The notes beneath the pieces were generated by a model. That model was given only the letters and a program-made list of their open reading frames with translations. It made no database searches and was not told where the DNA came from. From contig NZ_CP029210.1 of the NCBI RefSeq assembly GCF_003100395.1, positions 2,728,001 to 2,792,000 of the forward strand: a DNA stretch of 64,000 bases, given 5' to 3'. This document shows, piece by piece, positions 45,462 to 54,601 of the stretch. Position 1 is the stretch's first letter; the number at the start of each line of letters is the position of its first letter. The position numbers and the translations under genes are program-made. Source of the DNA: Aquabacterium olei. Lineage in GTDB: Bacteria > Pseudomonadota > Gammaproteobacteria > Burkholderiales > Burkholderiaceae_C.

Positions 45462-46166
45462 ATGACGAACGCCGACCCCCAAGAACTCGCCAAATTCAGC
45501 GACCTGGCCCACAAGTGGTGGGACCCTGAGAGCGAATTCCGGCCGCTGCACCAGATCAACCCGCTGCGCCTGGACTGGATCGACCAGCTCGCCTCGATCA
45601 AGGGCAAGACGGTGGTGGACGTCGGCTGTGGCGGCGGCATCCTCGCCGAATCCATGGCCCGCCGTGGCGCGGAAGTGCTGGGCATCGACCTGGCCGACCG
45701 ACCACTCAAGGTCGCCATGCTGCACGCCATGGAGGCCGGCGTGGCCAACGTGAGCTACCGCGCGGTGGCCGCCGAAGCCCTCGCCGCCGAACAGCCGGGC
45801 CACTTCGACGTCGTGACCTGCATGGAGATGCTCGAACACGTGCCCGACCCGTCTGCCGTCGTGCGCGCCTGTGCCCAGATGGCCAAGCCCGGCGGCTGGG
45901 TCTTCTTCTCGACGCTGAACCGCAACCCCAAGTCCTACCTGTTCGCCATTCTGGGGGCCGAGTACGTGCTCAAGCTGCTGCCCAAGGGCACGCACGAGTT
46001 CTCGCGCTTCATCCGCCCTGCCGAGCTGTCGCGCTGGATCCGGGAAGCGGGCCTCGATCACCGCGAGTTCAAGGGCATGGGCTACAACCCGCTCACCCGC
46101 ATCTACAGCCTCAACCAGGACACCAGCGTGAACTACCTGGTGGCCTGCCGCAAGCCGGCCGCCTGA
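45462..46166 (+). CDS. ubiG: Bifunctional 3-demethylubiquinone / polyprenyl-hydroxybenzoate O-methyltransferase
   Basis: Carries out both O-methylations of ubiquinone synthesis with S-adenosylmethionine. The 234-residue product has the SAM-binding motif [27 protein letters not shown], the conserved N-terminal [19 protein letters not shown] with [11 protein letters not shown], and the membrane-interacting region near [16 protein letters not shown]. Length is typical. It starts 45 bases after the AcoR-like gene and is followed by gph after 11 bases, a common proteobacterial pair. Other ubiquinone genes, ubiJ and ubiB, lie 6 kb downstream. Confidence 0.96.
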   Translation: MTNADPQELAKFSDLAHKWWDPESEFRPLHQINPLRLDWIDQLASIKGKTVVDVGCGGGILAESMARRGAEVLGIDLADRPLKVAMLHAMEAGVANVSYRAVAAEALAAEQPGHFDVVTCMEMLEHVPDPSAVVRACAQMAKPGGWVFFSTLNRNPKSYLFAILGAEYVLKLLPKGTHEFSRFIRPAELSRWIREAGLDHREFKGMGYNPLTRIYSLNQDTSVNYLVACRKPAA

Positions 46167-46177
46167 GGCCCACGCCC

Positions 46178-46879
46178 ATGACCGCCCTGCACGCCCACCA
46201 CGCTCCCAGCCGCATCCGCTGGTCAGCCCCGCCGCAAGCGGTGCTGTTCGACCTGGACGGCACGCTGGCCGACACCGCGGGCGACCTCGTCGGTGCGCTC
46301 AACCGCCTTCGTGTGCAGCGCGGCCTGCCGCCCATGCCGCTGGAGACCTTGCGCCCGTACGCCTCGGCGGGTGCGCGGGGCCTCATCGGCGCCGGCCTCG
46401 ACATCCATCCGGGCCACGACGAGTTCGAGCCGCTGCGCCTGGCCTTTCTGGCTGCCTACACACAGTGCCTGAGCGAGACCACCGCCCTGTTCGAAGGCAT
46501 GGCCGAATTGCTGGACCAGCTCGAGGCGCGGGGGCTGAAATGGGGCGTGGTGACCAACAAGCCGCACCGCTTCACCGTGCCGGTGATGGAAGGCCTCGGC
46601 CTCACGGCCCGCGCGGGGGTCATCATCAGCGGCGACAGCACGGCCCACGCCAAGCCGCACCCGCTCCCCCTGCTCACGGCATGCGAACAACTGGGGGTGC
46701 CGCCGGCGTGTGCCCTCTACGTGGGCGATGACCTGCGCGACATCCAGGCCGCCCAGGCGGCCGCCATGCCGAGTGCCGCCGCACGCTGGGGCTACATCGG
46801 CCACAACGGCGACATCGCCGACTGGGGCGCCGACGTGATCGCCGCCACACCACTCGACCTGCTGCACTTCCTGGACTGA
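46178..46879 (+). CDS. gph: Phosphoglycolate phosphatase-like HAD hydrolase
   Basis: HAD-family phosphatase that removes phosphate from 2-phosphoglycolate or, in the MupP branch, from N-acetylmuramic acid 6-phosphate. The 233-residue product has HAD motif I LFDLDGTLADT, motif II/III GVVTNKPHRF and KPHPLPLL, and motif IV YVGDDLRDIQAAQAA, with the small alpha-helical cap between I and II. The pairing directly after ubiG is the same as for gph/mupP in many proteobacteria, so either activity is possible. It ends before a bidirectional terminator shared with manC. Confidence 0.88.
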   Translation: MTALHAHHAPSRIRWSAPPQAVLFDLDGTLADTAGDLVGALNRLRVQRGLPPMPLETLRPYASAGARGLIGAGLDIHPGHDEFEPLRLAFLAAYTQCLSETTALFEGMAELLDQLEARGLKWGVVTNKPHRFTVPVMEGLGLTARAGVIISGDSTAHAKPHPLPLLTACEQLGVPPACALYVGDDLRDIQAAQAAAMPSAAARWGYIGHNGDIADWGADVIAATPLDLLHFLD

Positions 46880-46899
46880 AGCCGAGGGGGCCCAGAAGC

Positions 46900-46927
46900 A
46901 AAAAGCCACCGCACGCGGTGGCTTTTT
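46900..46927. terminator. Bidirectional terminator between gph and manC
   Basis: Arms GCCACCGC and GCGGTGGC around a two-base loop, with an A run on the left and a T run on the right, so it works for gph on the plus strand and manC on the minus strand. Confidence 0.88.
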
Positions 46928-46945
46928 GATGGGTGGGTCAACCGA

Positions 46946-48400
46946 TCAGGCCGAGCGACCGTAGTTGTCCTGGAAGCGCACGATGTCGTCCTCGCCCAGA
47001 TAGCTGCCCGACTGCACTTCGATGATCTCCAGCGGGATTGCGCCCGGGTTGACCAGCCGATGCACGGTGCCCAGCGGGATGTAGGTCGACTGGTTCTCGC
47101 CCAGCAGCAGCACCTGGTCGCCGTTGGTGACCTCGGCCGTGCCGCTGACCACGATCCAGTGCTCGGCACGGTGGTGGTGCATCTGCAGGCTCAAGGACGC
47201 CTTCGGCTTCACCATGATGCGCTTGACCTGGAAGCGCGGCCCCATGTCGATCGAGTCATACCAGCCCCAGGGCCGGTGCACGCGACGGTGCAGGGTGCCT
47301 TCCGAACGCGACTGCTTCTCCAGCGTGGCCACGATCTTCTTGACGTCCTGGCTGCTGTTGCGGTCGGCCACCAGCACGGCGTCCGGCGTTTCGACCACCA
47401 CCACGTTGTCGAGGCCGACTGCGGCCACCAGGCGGCTCGTGGCGTGCACCAGCGTGTTGGTGCTGCTCTGGAACAGCGCATCGCCCTGGGCCGCGTTGCC
47501 GTTCGCATCGCGCTCGCTGACCTGCCACACGGCGTCCCATGCGCCCAGATCGGACCAGCCCGCATCCAGCGGCACCATGCGGACCTTGAAGCCGGCCTCC
47601 GGGTGGCTCGGACACTGCTCCATCACCGCGTAGTCGACCGACTCGGACGGCACGGCCGCGAACTCGGCCTTGCCCGGACGCACGAACTGCGCGTCGGTGC
47701 CACGCGCGGCAAACGAGGCCTGCGTGGCCGCAAGGATGTCCGGACGGAAATGCCCCAGCGCCGCGAGCCAGCGCGAGGCCCGCATCACGAACATACCGCT
47801 GTTCCAGAAGTAGCCGCCATCGGCCACGTAGGCCTTGGCCTTCTCCAGGTCAGGCTTCTCGACGAAGGCGTCCACGCCGCGCACGCCCACCGCGTCGGCG
47901 TCACTCGTGCGGATGTAGCCAAAACCGGTCTCGGGGCGATCCGGGGTGATGCCCAGGATCACGATGTCGCCCTCGGCCGCGGCGCGCACGGCGGTCTGCA
48001 CCGCCTGCGTGAAAGCGCGCTCGTTCGTCACGGTCTGGTCGGCCGGCGTCACCACCATGATCGGGTCGGCACCTTCGGCCGTGGCCTGCAGCGCCGCCAG
48101 CGTCACGGCCGGCGCGGTGTTCCGCCCCACGGGTTCGAGCAGCAGCGAAGACGGCTCGCCCTTCAGTTCGCGCAACTGGTCGAGCACCAGAAAACGGTGT
48201 TCTTCGTTGCCGACCACACACGGCTTGCCCACCGCGATGTCATCGGCCGCGAGCGACTGGAGGCGCAGGTGGGCCTGCTGGAACAGGCTCTGCGTGCCTT
48301 GCAGCACCAGAAACTGTTTGGGATACAGCGCGCGCGACAGCGGCCACAGGCGGGTGCCGGAGCCACCGGCCATGATGACGGGAAGCAGTGCGTGGGTCAT
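46946..48400 (-). CDS. manC: Mannose-1-phosphate guanylyltransferase / mannose-6-phosphate isomerase
   Basis: Makes GDP-mannose for polysaccharide synthesis. The 484-residue product is the bifunctional type II form. The N-terminal pyrophosphorylase has MAGGSGTRLWPLSRALYPKQF and the FVEKPDLEKA site; the C-terminal isomerase cupin begins at RPWGWYDSID and includes QMHHHRAEHWIVVSG metal ligands. It is the last gene of the minus-strand row wcaJ-like, epsL, galE, manC, which places it in exopolysaccharide formation. Confidence 0.95.
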   Translation of the reverse strand: MTHALLPVIMAGGSGTRLWPLSRALYPKQFLVLQGTQSLFQQAHLRLQSLAADDIAVGKPCVVGNEEHRFLVLDQLRELKGEPSSLLLEPVGRNTAPAVTLAALQATAEGADPIMVVTPADQTVTNERAFTQAVQTAVRAAAEGDIVILGITPDRPETGFGYIRTSDADAVGVRGVDAFVEKPDLEKAKAYVADGGYFWNSGMFVMRASRWLAALGHFRPDILAATQASFAARGTDAQFVRPGKAEFAAVPSESVDYAVMEQCPSHPEAGFKVRMVPLDAGWSDLGAWDAVWQVSERDANGNAAQGDALFQSSTNTLVHATSRLVAAVGLDNVVVVETPDAVLVADRNSSQDVKKIVATLEKQSRSEGTLHRRVHRPWGWYDSIDMGPRFQVKRIMVKPKASLSLQMHHHRAEHWIVVSGTAEVTNGDQVLLLGENQSTYIPLGTVHRLVNPGAIPLEIIEVQSGSYLGEDDIVRFQDNYGRSA

Positions 48401-48462
48401 GAGTCAGAGATGCGAGTAGGCGCCACGGCAGGTTACACGCAAGGCGCGGGAGGATGAAAGGG

Positions 48463-49500
48463 TCAGCCCTCGAAACCGAGGGGGTTGAGGGATTGCCAGC
48501 GCCATGAATCGGCGCACATGTCCGGCAGGCCACGGGTGGCGCGCCACCCCATGGTTTCCAGCGCCGCACGCGGATCGGCATAGCAGGCGTCGACGTCGCC
48601 TGGGCGCCGAGGTGCAAACACCAGCGGAATCTCGCGGCCGGCCGCATCGCCATAGGCGCGGGCCAGTTCCAGCACGCTGTAGCCCCGGCCAGTGCCGAGG
48701 TTGACCGTCAATGAGCGCTGCTGCTCGGCCAGATAACGCAGGGCTGCCACATGGCCTTCAGCGAGGTCACAGACGTGAATGTAGTCGCGCACGCCTGTGC
48801 CATCCGGCGTGTCGTAGTCGTTGCCGAACACGTTCAGGTGAGCGCGCTTGCCCACCGCCACCTGGGCCACATACGGCATCAGGTTGTTGGGCACGCCGCG
48901 CGGGTCTTCGCCGATCAGGCCGCTCGGATGCGCGCCCACCGGGTTGAAGTAGCGCAGGCAGGCAATGTGCCAGCGAGGATCGCACCGCTCGAGTTCGCGC
49001 AGCAGTTCCTCGCCGATCAGCTTGGTCTGCCCGTAAGGGTTGGTGGCACGCAGCGGCGCATCTTCGGTGATGGGCAGCGACTCGGGCTTGCCATACACCG
49101 TGGCCGACGAACTGAACACGAGATCGTGCACGCCATGGCGCTTCATCGCCTGGCACACCGACAGCAGGCCGCCGATGTTGTTCTCGAAATAGTCGAGCGG
49201 CTTTTCGGTGGACTCGCCCACCGCCTTGAGGGCCGCGAAATGGACCACGGCAGAGATGCCACCAAAGCGCGCCTGCCCCACGTCGAAACACCGGTCCAGT
49301 GTGACCGCATCGCGCACATCACCTTCAACAAAGACTGGATCGCGGCCAGAGAGCTGCTGCAGCCGCGGCAGCACCCGCGCCGAGCTGTTCACCAGGCTGT
49401 CGACGCCAATGACGTCAAACCCGGCCTCCTGAAGCGCCAGCCAGGTATGGGATGCGATGTAGCCGGTGGCCCCGGTCAACAGAACAGCGGGCATGGGCAT
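48463..49500 (-). CDS. galE: UDP-glucose 4-epimerase
   Basis: Interconverts UDP-glucose and UDP-galactose. The 345-residue extended-SDR protein begins LLTGATGYIASHTW (glycine-rich NAD loop, last glycine replaced by alanine as in some members). It has the active-site serine in FSSSATVYG, the YxxxK pair in NPYGQTKLIGEE, and GVRDYIHVCDLAEGHV. The ATG at 49500 overlaps the stop of the preceding epsL gene (TGATG), giving translational coupling; an in-frame TTG at 49503 is less likely. It supplies galactose units to the exopolysaccharide encoded around it. Confidence 0.94.
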   Translation of the reverse strand: MPMPAVLLTGATGYIASHTWLALQEAGFDVIGVDSLVNSSARVLPRLQQLSGRDPVFVEGDVRDAVTLDRCFDVGQARFGGISAVVHFAALKAVGESTEKPLDYFENNIGGLLSVCQAMKRHGVHDLVFSSSATVYGKPESLPITEDAPLRATNPYGQTKLIGEELLRELERCDPRWHIACLRYFNPVGAHPSGLIGEDPRGVPNNLMPYVAQVAVGKRAHLNVFGNDYDTPDGTGVRDYIHVCDLAEGHVAALRYLAEQQRSLTVNLGTGRGYSVLELARAYGDAAGREIPLVFAPRRPGDVDACYADPRAALETMGWRATRGLPDMCADSWRWQSLNPLGFEG

Positions 49501-50747
49501 CAATCGAGGGTGAAGGTAGCGGTGCAGCCGTACGCGTGACCGCTGAAGGCGCGACGGAAGAAGTCGGCGGTCTGGTCGTAGCGCGACACGTTGCAGCCCA
49601 GCTTCAGCGACCGCATGGCGGCGTAATCGCCTGCCAGCGACAGCTCGGAGAAATGGCTGCTGCGCTGGGTGTTGCCCGCATCGATCACCGCACCGTTGTC
49701 GAACCGCGAGGTGGCCGCACGGTTGATGTCGTACTTGGCGTACGAGTAGGCCGCCGTCAGCCCGATCTTGGCCGTTGGCTGGTAGCGTGCCGACATGTTC
49801 ACGCCGGTCGTGATGGTGTTGTAGTCGAAGTTGGCATCGAACCCGGTGCCGAAGAACGACTGTCGCTGTGTGTAGCGATCACTGCCCGTTGAGCGCGACA
49901 GACCCACGCGGTAGACGATCAGCCCCCGCGGTGTGAACTCCCAGTTCAGCGAGCCCACCCAGTTGTTGAGCTTGCGACCGGTGATCGAGTAGCGGCTGTC
50001 ACGGCGACTCAGCACCGCGTCCAGGCTGCTCTGGCCGGTGGCCTGCCACCCCACCTGGAAGTCGATGTTGTTGTCGCGGACCTGCTCGTTGTTGCGGTAC
50101 GGATACTCGGTCTCGACGCGCCGCAAACCCACCCCCCACTGGAGGGTGTCCGTCACGTTGTAGAGCACACGGGCAGCCCGGGCCTGCTGGTCGAGGTTCA
50201 GCGTCCGGTAGGCGGGCTCCGAAAAGGTCTGCTTGTTGTTCTCGATCGAGCCCACCAGGCTGAAGCGCCCCCCGAGACCGTACTGCAACGAGGCGGAATT
50301 GCCGGTCAGGGTGCGGATGTTGCGCACCACACGCAACTCGCCGTTGTTGTTGTTCTGAATCGGGTTCAGGCCCTGGTTGTACTGCCCGCTCAAAGACAGC
50401 CTGAAATTGCGCCCGAACTCCGACGTGAACTGCCCGTCCAGCCGCTTGGTGTCATTGCGCAGGTACTCGAAGTTGCGATAGCGCTGCGCGCCCAGCGTGC
50501 CGGCCAGCCGGTAGGTCTGGCGACCATAGCTCTTGCTGAACCCACCGCCAACGGACGTCGTGCTCACGGTCTCGGACGCTTCGGCCGCGTTGCGGGAGAA
50601 GTTCGAGTCCTGGCGTACCGACTGGCTCAGTGTCAGAAACAGCGGCAGATCCTCGTCATTGGCGTGCGCGCCAGACGCACCCAGTGCCATCATCGCCATC
50701 ACGACGCTGCGGGCCAGGGGAAAAGCGTGCCGGTACCTCTGGGTCAT
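49500..50747 (-). CDS. epsL: EpsL-type outer-membrane beta-barrel protein of exopolysaccharide export
   Basis: Probably an outer-membrane component for polysaccharide export. The 415-residue product has a signal peptide (about 1-30, cleavage after SGAHA) and then repeated amphipathic strands with alternating hydrophobic residues, ending in the strand-like ATFTLD with C-terminal acidic residue typical of barrels. The wording LTLSQSVRQDSNFSR and the pair of late cysteines match the EpsL family linked to exosortase B systems. The ATG at 50747 has GAGG about seven bases upstream; an in-frame GTG at 50753 is an alternative. It lies between the initiating glycosyltransferase gene and galE. No exosortase gene is visible in this window. 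Confidence 0.8.
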   Translation of the reverse strand: MTQRYRHAFPLARSVVMAMMALGASGAHANDEDLPLFLTLSQSVRQDSNFSRNAAEASETVSTTSVGGGFSKSYGRQTYRLAGTLGAQRYRNFEYLRNDTKRLDGQFTSEFGRNFRLSLSGQYNQGLNPIQNNNNGELRVVRNIRTLTGNSASLQYGLGGRFSLVGSIENNKQTFSEPAYRTLNLDQQARAARVLYNVTDTLQWGVGLRRVETEYPYRNNEQVRDNNIDFQVGWQATGQSSLDAVLSRRDSRYSITGRKLNNWVGSLNWEFTPRGLIVYRVGLSRSTGSDRYTQRQSFFGTGFDANFDYNTITTGVNMSARYQPTAKIGLTAAYSYAKYDINRAATSRFDNGAVIDAGNTQRSSHFSELSLAGDYAAMRSLKLGCNVSRYDQTADFFRRAFSGHAYGCTATFTLD

Positions 50748-50774
50748 GGTCACCTCGGTGTTCAGGTTGAATTC

Positions 50775-52169
50775 TCAGTAGGCGTTTCGATCGAACACCA
50801 TCACGCGGACCGTGCGGATGATGATCTGCAGGTCGAGCGCCAGCGACCAGTTGCGCAGGTACTCGAGGTCGTACTCGACCCGCGCCTGCATCTTGTCGAT
50901 CGTTTCGGTTTCGCCGCGCAGGCCATGTACCTGGGCCCAGCCCGTGATGCCCGGCTTGACCTTGTGCCGGACCATGTAGGCCTTGATCAGGCGGCGGTAT
51001 TCCTCGTTGTGCGCGACCGCGTGCGGGCGGGGGCCCACGATGCTCATGCGTCCCTGCAGCACGTTGATGAACTGTGGCAGCTCGTCCAGCGAGGTCTTGC
51101 GGATGAAGGCGCCGAACGGCGTGATGCGCGGGTCGCCCTTGGTCGCCTGCTTCACCACCGGTCCGTTGTCCTGGGTGCGCATCGACCGGAACTTGTAGAC
51201 GATGATCTCCTCACCATCCAGCCCGTTGCGGCGCTGCTTGAAGATGATCGGGCCCGGCGAACTCATCTTGACTCCGATCGCCAGCGCCAGCAGGATCGGC
51301 GAGATCAGCACGAGGATGATGCCGGCCAGCACGATGTCGGACACCCGCTTGACCAGTTCGTTGGTGCCGGTGAACGGCGTTTCGCAGATGCCGACCACCG
51401 GGACCCCATTCATGTCCTGCAGTCGGCCCTGGATGATGCTGATGCCGAACACGTCGGGAACGAAGTACAGCGAGGCGGTGGTGCCCTGCACGGCCTCCAG
51501 CAGTTCGACGATGCGGGGCTGCGAGCCGAGCGGCAGGGTGATGTAGACCTCGTGAATGCCGTGCGCGTAGACATAGTTGGCCACGTCGCGCAGGCCGCCG
51601 AGCCGCATGCTGACGGCCTCGGTCAGCACGCGCGAATCGGTCCGGTCGTCGAAATAGCCCACGAACTCGGTGGCCTGGTCCGGGTGTCCCTGCAGCGCCC
51701 GCGCGACCTTGCCACCCAGCGGGCCCGCGCCCACGACGATGGCACGCCGCCGCGCATGCGGCTGGGCCGACCGGTGCTTGATCACCGCCTTGCCGAGCAG
51801 CACGGCCAGCCACTGCAGCGCGGGCGTCAGCACGGCCCATACCAGCATGACCCGGAAGTCGAAGAACATCAGGCTGTTGGTGGCGTAACCGCACAGCCAC
51901 AGGATGGCGAGCATCGACACCCACGAGCCGAGGATGTCGATGGCCGCTTCCAGACGCGAATCGACAAATCGGTTACGCCCCGGAAACGTCAGCGCGAACA
52001 CCAGCAGGCACAAGGCCATGGCAGCCCGCTGCACGGGCTCGCCATACCACGCCATGGTGGCCAACAGCGACGCCACCGTGATGGAGGGCTCGAGGAAGGC
52101 CGCCACGAACGAGGTGACCGACTGCGGCGCGTTGAAGAACGTACGGTTGTAGTTGCGGTTGTTAAACAT
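50775..52169 (-). CDS. Undecaprenyl-phosphate glucose phosphotransferase (WcaJ-like)
   Basis: Transfers the first sugar phosphate to undecaprenyl phosphate to start an exopolysaccharide unit, at the inner membrane. The 464-residue product has four or five N-terminal membrane helices (about 20-125), a CoA-binding-like Rossmann domain (AIVVGAGPLGGKVARAL, FVGYFDDR) and a C-terminal sugar transferase domain (KRVSDIVLAG, FIRKTSLDELPQFINVL, GRMSIVGPRPHA, KPGITGWAQVHGLRGETET). It is the first gene of the four-gene polysaccharide operon. The ATG at 52169 is selected because the long open frame before it is proline- and arginine-rich shadow sequence. Confidence 0.92.
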   Translation of the reverse strand: MFNNRNYNRTFFNAPQSVTSFVAAFLEPSITVASLLATMAWYGEPVQRAAMALCLLVFALTFPGRNRFVDSRLEAAIDILGSWVSMLAILWLCGYATNSLMFFDFRVMLVWAVLTPALQWLAVLLGKAVIKHRSAQPHARRRAIVVGAGPLGGKVARALQGHPDQATEFVGYFDDRTDSRVLTEAVSMRLGGLRDVANYVYAHGIHEVYITLPLGSQPRIVELLEAVQGTTASLYFVPDVFGISIIQGRLQDMNGVPVVGICETPFTGTNELVKRVSDIVLAGIILVLISPILLALAIGVKMSSPGPIIFKQRRNGLDGEEIIVYKFRSMRTQDNGPVVKQATKGDPRITPFGAFIRKTSLDELPQFINVLQGRMSIVGPRPHAVAHNEEYRRLIKAYMVRHKVKPGITGWAQVHGLRGETETIDKMQARVEYDLEYLRNWSLALDLQIIIRTVRVMVFDRNAY

Positions 52170-52358
52170 GTACGCCGGGGACTTTCCCAGGGTCGACAGG
52201 ATGAAACGGAGCCGGCGGGAGGGCACCGGATCGCATGCGCCAGCGGGCGGACCCGGGTTCGGATCATTGTGGCGCAAAACCCCTGGGGCGCCGGGTGCGA
52301 CCACCCGACATGGGGGCGAGTTCCGCCGGAATGTCGGCCCCCCCCTACAATCGGGGGC

Positions 52359-52901
52359 ATGACTGCCTCCCCGCTCTCGTGGATCGGACCGCTGGCCCTG
52401 CCGCGCCTGGTCCTGCTGCTCAATCACATCGTGTCCAGCGAACCGCAAGCGGTGAGCCGCCTGCAGCCGCACGCCGGGCGCACGATCGAGATTCGCTGGC
52501 GCAGCGCGGTGGCAGACGCTGCCCTGCCCGGGCTGTTGAGCCGCATCGCACCGGCCGCCGACAGCTGGTTGCCGCCGCCCGTGCGACTCCAGATCACCCC
52601 CGCAGGCCTGTTCGATGCCGATGCCCCGGTCGACGTGCCTGCCGGCCTGGTGTTGACGGTGGCGCTCCCCGATCCCCTGACGCTGGCCCGCAAGGTCCTG
52701 CGCGGTGAACGGCCCGACGTGGCGATCGAGGGCGACGCCGCGCTCGCCGAGGTGGCCTCCTGGCTGATGAACAATCTGCGCTGGGACGCACAGGATGACG
52801 TGGCCCGCTGGATGGGCACGGCGCCCGCCGAGATGCTGCGCATGCTGGGCGGGGCCGTCCGGCAGGCGCTGCAGCGCTGGCGTCCCGGCATGCCACGCTG
52901 A
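52359..52901 (+). CDS. ubiJ: Ubiquinone biosynthesis accessory factor UbiJ
   Basis: SCP2-domain protein that binds ubiquinone intermediates in the soluble Ubi complex. The 180-residue product has a hydrophobic helical start ([25 protein letters not shown]), the SCP2-like lipid-binding domain (IEIRW to [18 protein letters not shown]) and the C-terminal helix ending in [19 protein letters not shown], characteristic of UbiJ. It is shorter than the 200 residues of E. coli UbiJ. ubiB follows after eight bases. It is divergent from the exopolysaccharide operon. Confidence 0.88.
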   Translation: MTASPLSWIGPLALPRLVLLLNHIVSSEPQAVSRLQPHAGRTIEIRWRSAVADAALPGLLSRIAPAADSWLPPPVRLQITPAGLFDADAPVDVPAGLVLTVALPDPLTLARKVLRGERPDVAIEGDAALAEVASWLMNNLRWDAQDDVARWMGTAPAEMLRMLGGAVRQALQRWRPGMPR

Positions 52902-52909
52902 CGGTTCCG

Positions 52910-54472
52910 ATGCGCGCCCTGCTTCGCCCGGTCTTCATCGGCCTGATCGTCCTGCGCTACGGCCTGGACGGCCTGATGCTCGACAGCCTGCGCCGCCCCG
53001 GCCTGTCGCTGCTGGGCCGCGTGCTGGCCACCGGCCGGCGGCTGGACGCCCCGCGCGGTCAGCGCCTGCGCGAAGCACTGGAACGCCTCGGCCCCATCTT
53101 CGTGAAGTTCGGGCAGATGCTGTCCACGCGGCGCGACCTGATACCCGCCGATGTGGCCGACGAACTCGCTCGCCTGCAGGACCGCGTCCCGCCCTTTCCT
53201 GGCGAAGAGTCGGTCCTGCTGATCGAGAAGGCCTTGGGGCGCCCCATCGCCGCCGTCTTCCGCGACTTCGAGGTGCAGCCCGTGGCCAGCGCCTCGATTG
53301 CCCAGGTGCACTTCGGCGTGCTGCACGACGGCCGCGAGGTGGCGGTCAAGGTGCTGCGCCCCGGCATGCTGGCCGTGATCGACGATGACCTGGCCCTGAT
53401 GCGCACCCTGGCCGGCTGGGTCGAGAAGCTCTGGGCCGACGGCAAGCGCCTCAAACCCCGCGAGGTGGTCGCCGAGTTCGACAAGTACCTGCACGACGAG
53501 CTGGATCTGGTGCGCGAGGCGGCCAACGCGGCCCAGCTGCGCCGCAACATGCAGGGGCTCGATCTGGTGCTCGTGCCCGAGATGATCTGGGACCTGTGCA
53601 CCCCCACCGTCATGGTGATGGAGCGCATGAAGGGCGTGCCCATCAGCCAGATGACGCGGCTGCGCGAGGCCGGCGTCGACATCAAGAAGCTCGCCCGCGA
53701 TGGCGTGACCATCTTCTTCACCCAGGTCTTCCGCGATGGCTTCTTCCACGCGGACATGCACCCGGGCAACATCCAGGTGAGCCTGGCACCCGAAACCTTC
53801 GGTCGCTACATCGCGCTGGACTTCGGCATCATCGGCACGCTCACCGAGGTCGACAAGGACTACCTGGCGCAGAACTTCATCGCCTTCTTCCACCGCGACT
53901 ACAAGCGCGTGGCCGAGCTGCACATCGAAAGCGGCTGGGTGCCGGCCGCCACGCGGGTGGACGAACTCGAAGGCGCCGTGCGCACCGTGTGCGAGCCCTA
54001 CTTCGACCGGCCGCTCAAGGAGATTTCGCTGGGTCAGGTGCTGATGCGCCTGTTCCAGATCTCGCGGCGCTTCAACGTCGAAATCCAGCCGCAACTGGTG
54101 CTGCTGCAGAAGACCCTGCTCAACGTCGAAGGCCTGGGGCGCGATCTCGATCCCGACCTCGACCTGTGGAGCACCGCCAAGCCCTTTCTCGAGCGCTGGA
54201 TGCACGAGCAGGTGGGCTGGCGAGGCCTGCTGCACCGCCTCAAACGCGAAGCACCCCGCTACGCCAAGCTGCTGCCCGAACTGCCGAGACTGGTTCACCA
54301 CAACCTCGAACGCGGCGACACGGCGCTGCGTCGCGACCTGATGGCCATCCTGATCGAGCAGCGTCGCACCAACCGCATCCTGTCGGCCGTGCTGTGGATC
54401 GGGCTGGGCTTCGTGATGGGCCTGCTGGTGGCCCGCCTCTTGCTGCAACTGCACGGGGCCGGCGCCCTGTAA
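52910..54472 (+). CDS. ubiB: Ubiquinone biosynthesis regulatory kinase-like protein UbiB
   Basis: Atypical ABC1/ADCK kinase-like ATPase needed for ubiquinone synthesis. The 520-residue product has the family motif [14 protein letters not shown] (KxGQ), the alanine-rich [10 protein letters not shown] loop that replaces the glycine loop, VAVKVLRPG, and HADMHPGN of the catalytic loop. A C-terminal transmembrane segment (about 480-510) anchors it in the inner membrane. It is 8 bases downstream of ubiJ. Confidence 0.95.
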   Translation: MRALLRPVFIGLIVLRYGLDGLMLDSLRRPGLSLLGRVLATGRRLDAPRGQRLREALERLGPIFVKFGQMLSTRRDLIPADVADELARLQDRVPPFPGEESVLLIEKALGRPIAAVFRDFEVQPVASASIAQVHFGVLHDGREVAVKVLRPGMLAVIDDDLALMRTLAGWVEKLWADGKRLKPREVVAEFDKYLHDELDLVREAANAAQLRRNMQGLDLVLVPEMIWDLCTPTVMVMERMKGVPISQMTRLREAGVDIKKLARDGVTIFFTQVFRDGFFHADMHPGNIQVSLAPETFGRYIALDFGIIGTLTEVDKDYLAQNFIAFFHRDYKRVAELHIESGWVPAATRVDELEGAVRTVCEPYFDRPLKEISLGQVLMRLFQISRRFNVEIQPQLVLLQKTLLNVEGLGRDLDPDLDLWSTAKPFLERWMHEQVGWRGLLHRLKREAPRYAKLLPELPRLVHHNLERGDTALRRDLMAILIEQRRTNRILSAVLWIGLGFVMGLLVARLLLQLHGAGAL

Positions 54473-54601
54473 GGCGCAGGTTCTCCCCCCGCTCGCCGCG
54501 CCAGGCACCCTCGCGGGCACTACACTCCGCCCCCGGATCTCCACACGGCCTTACGGCCGCCCCTTGTTCTTCGGCCTGTCAGTTGAAAGGTTCTGCCGAA
54601 C

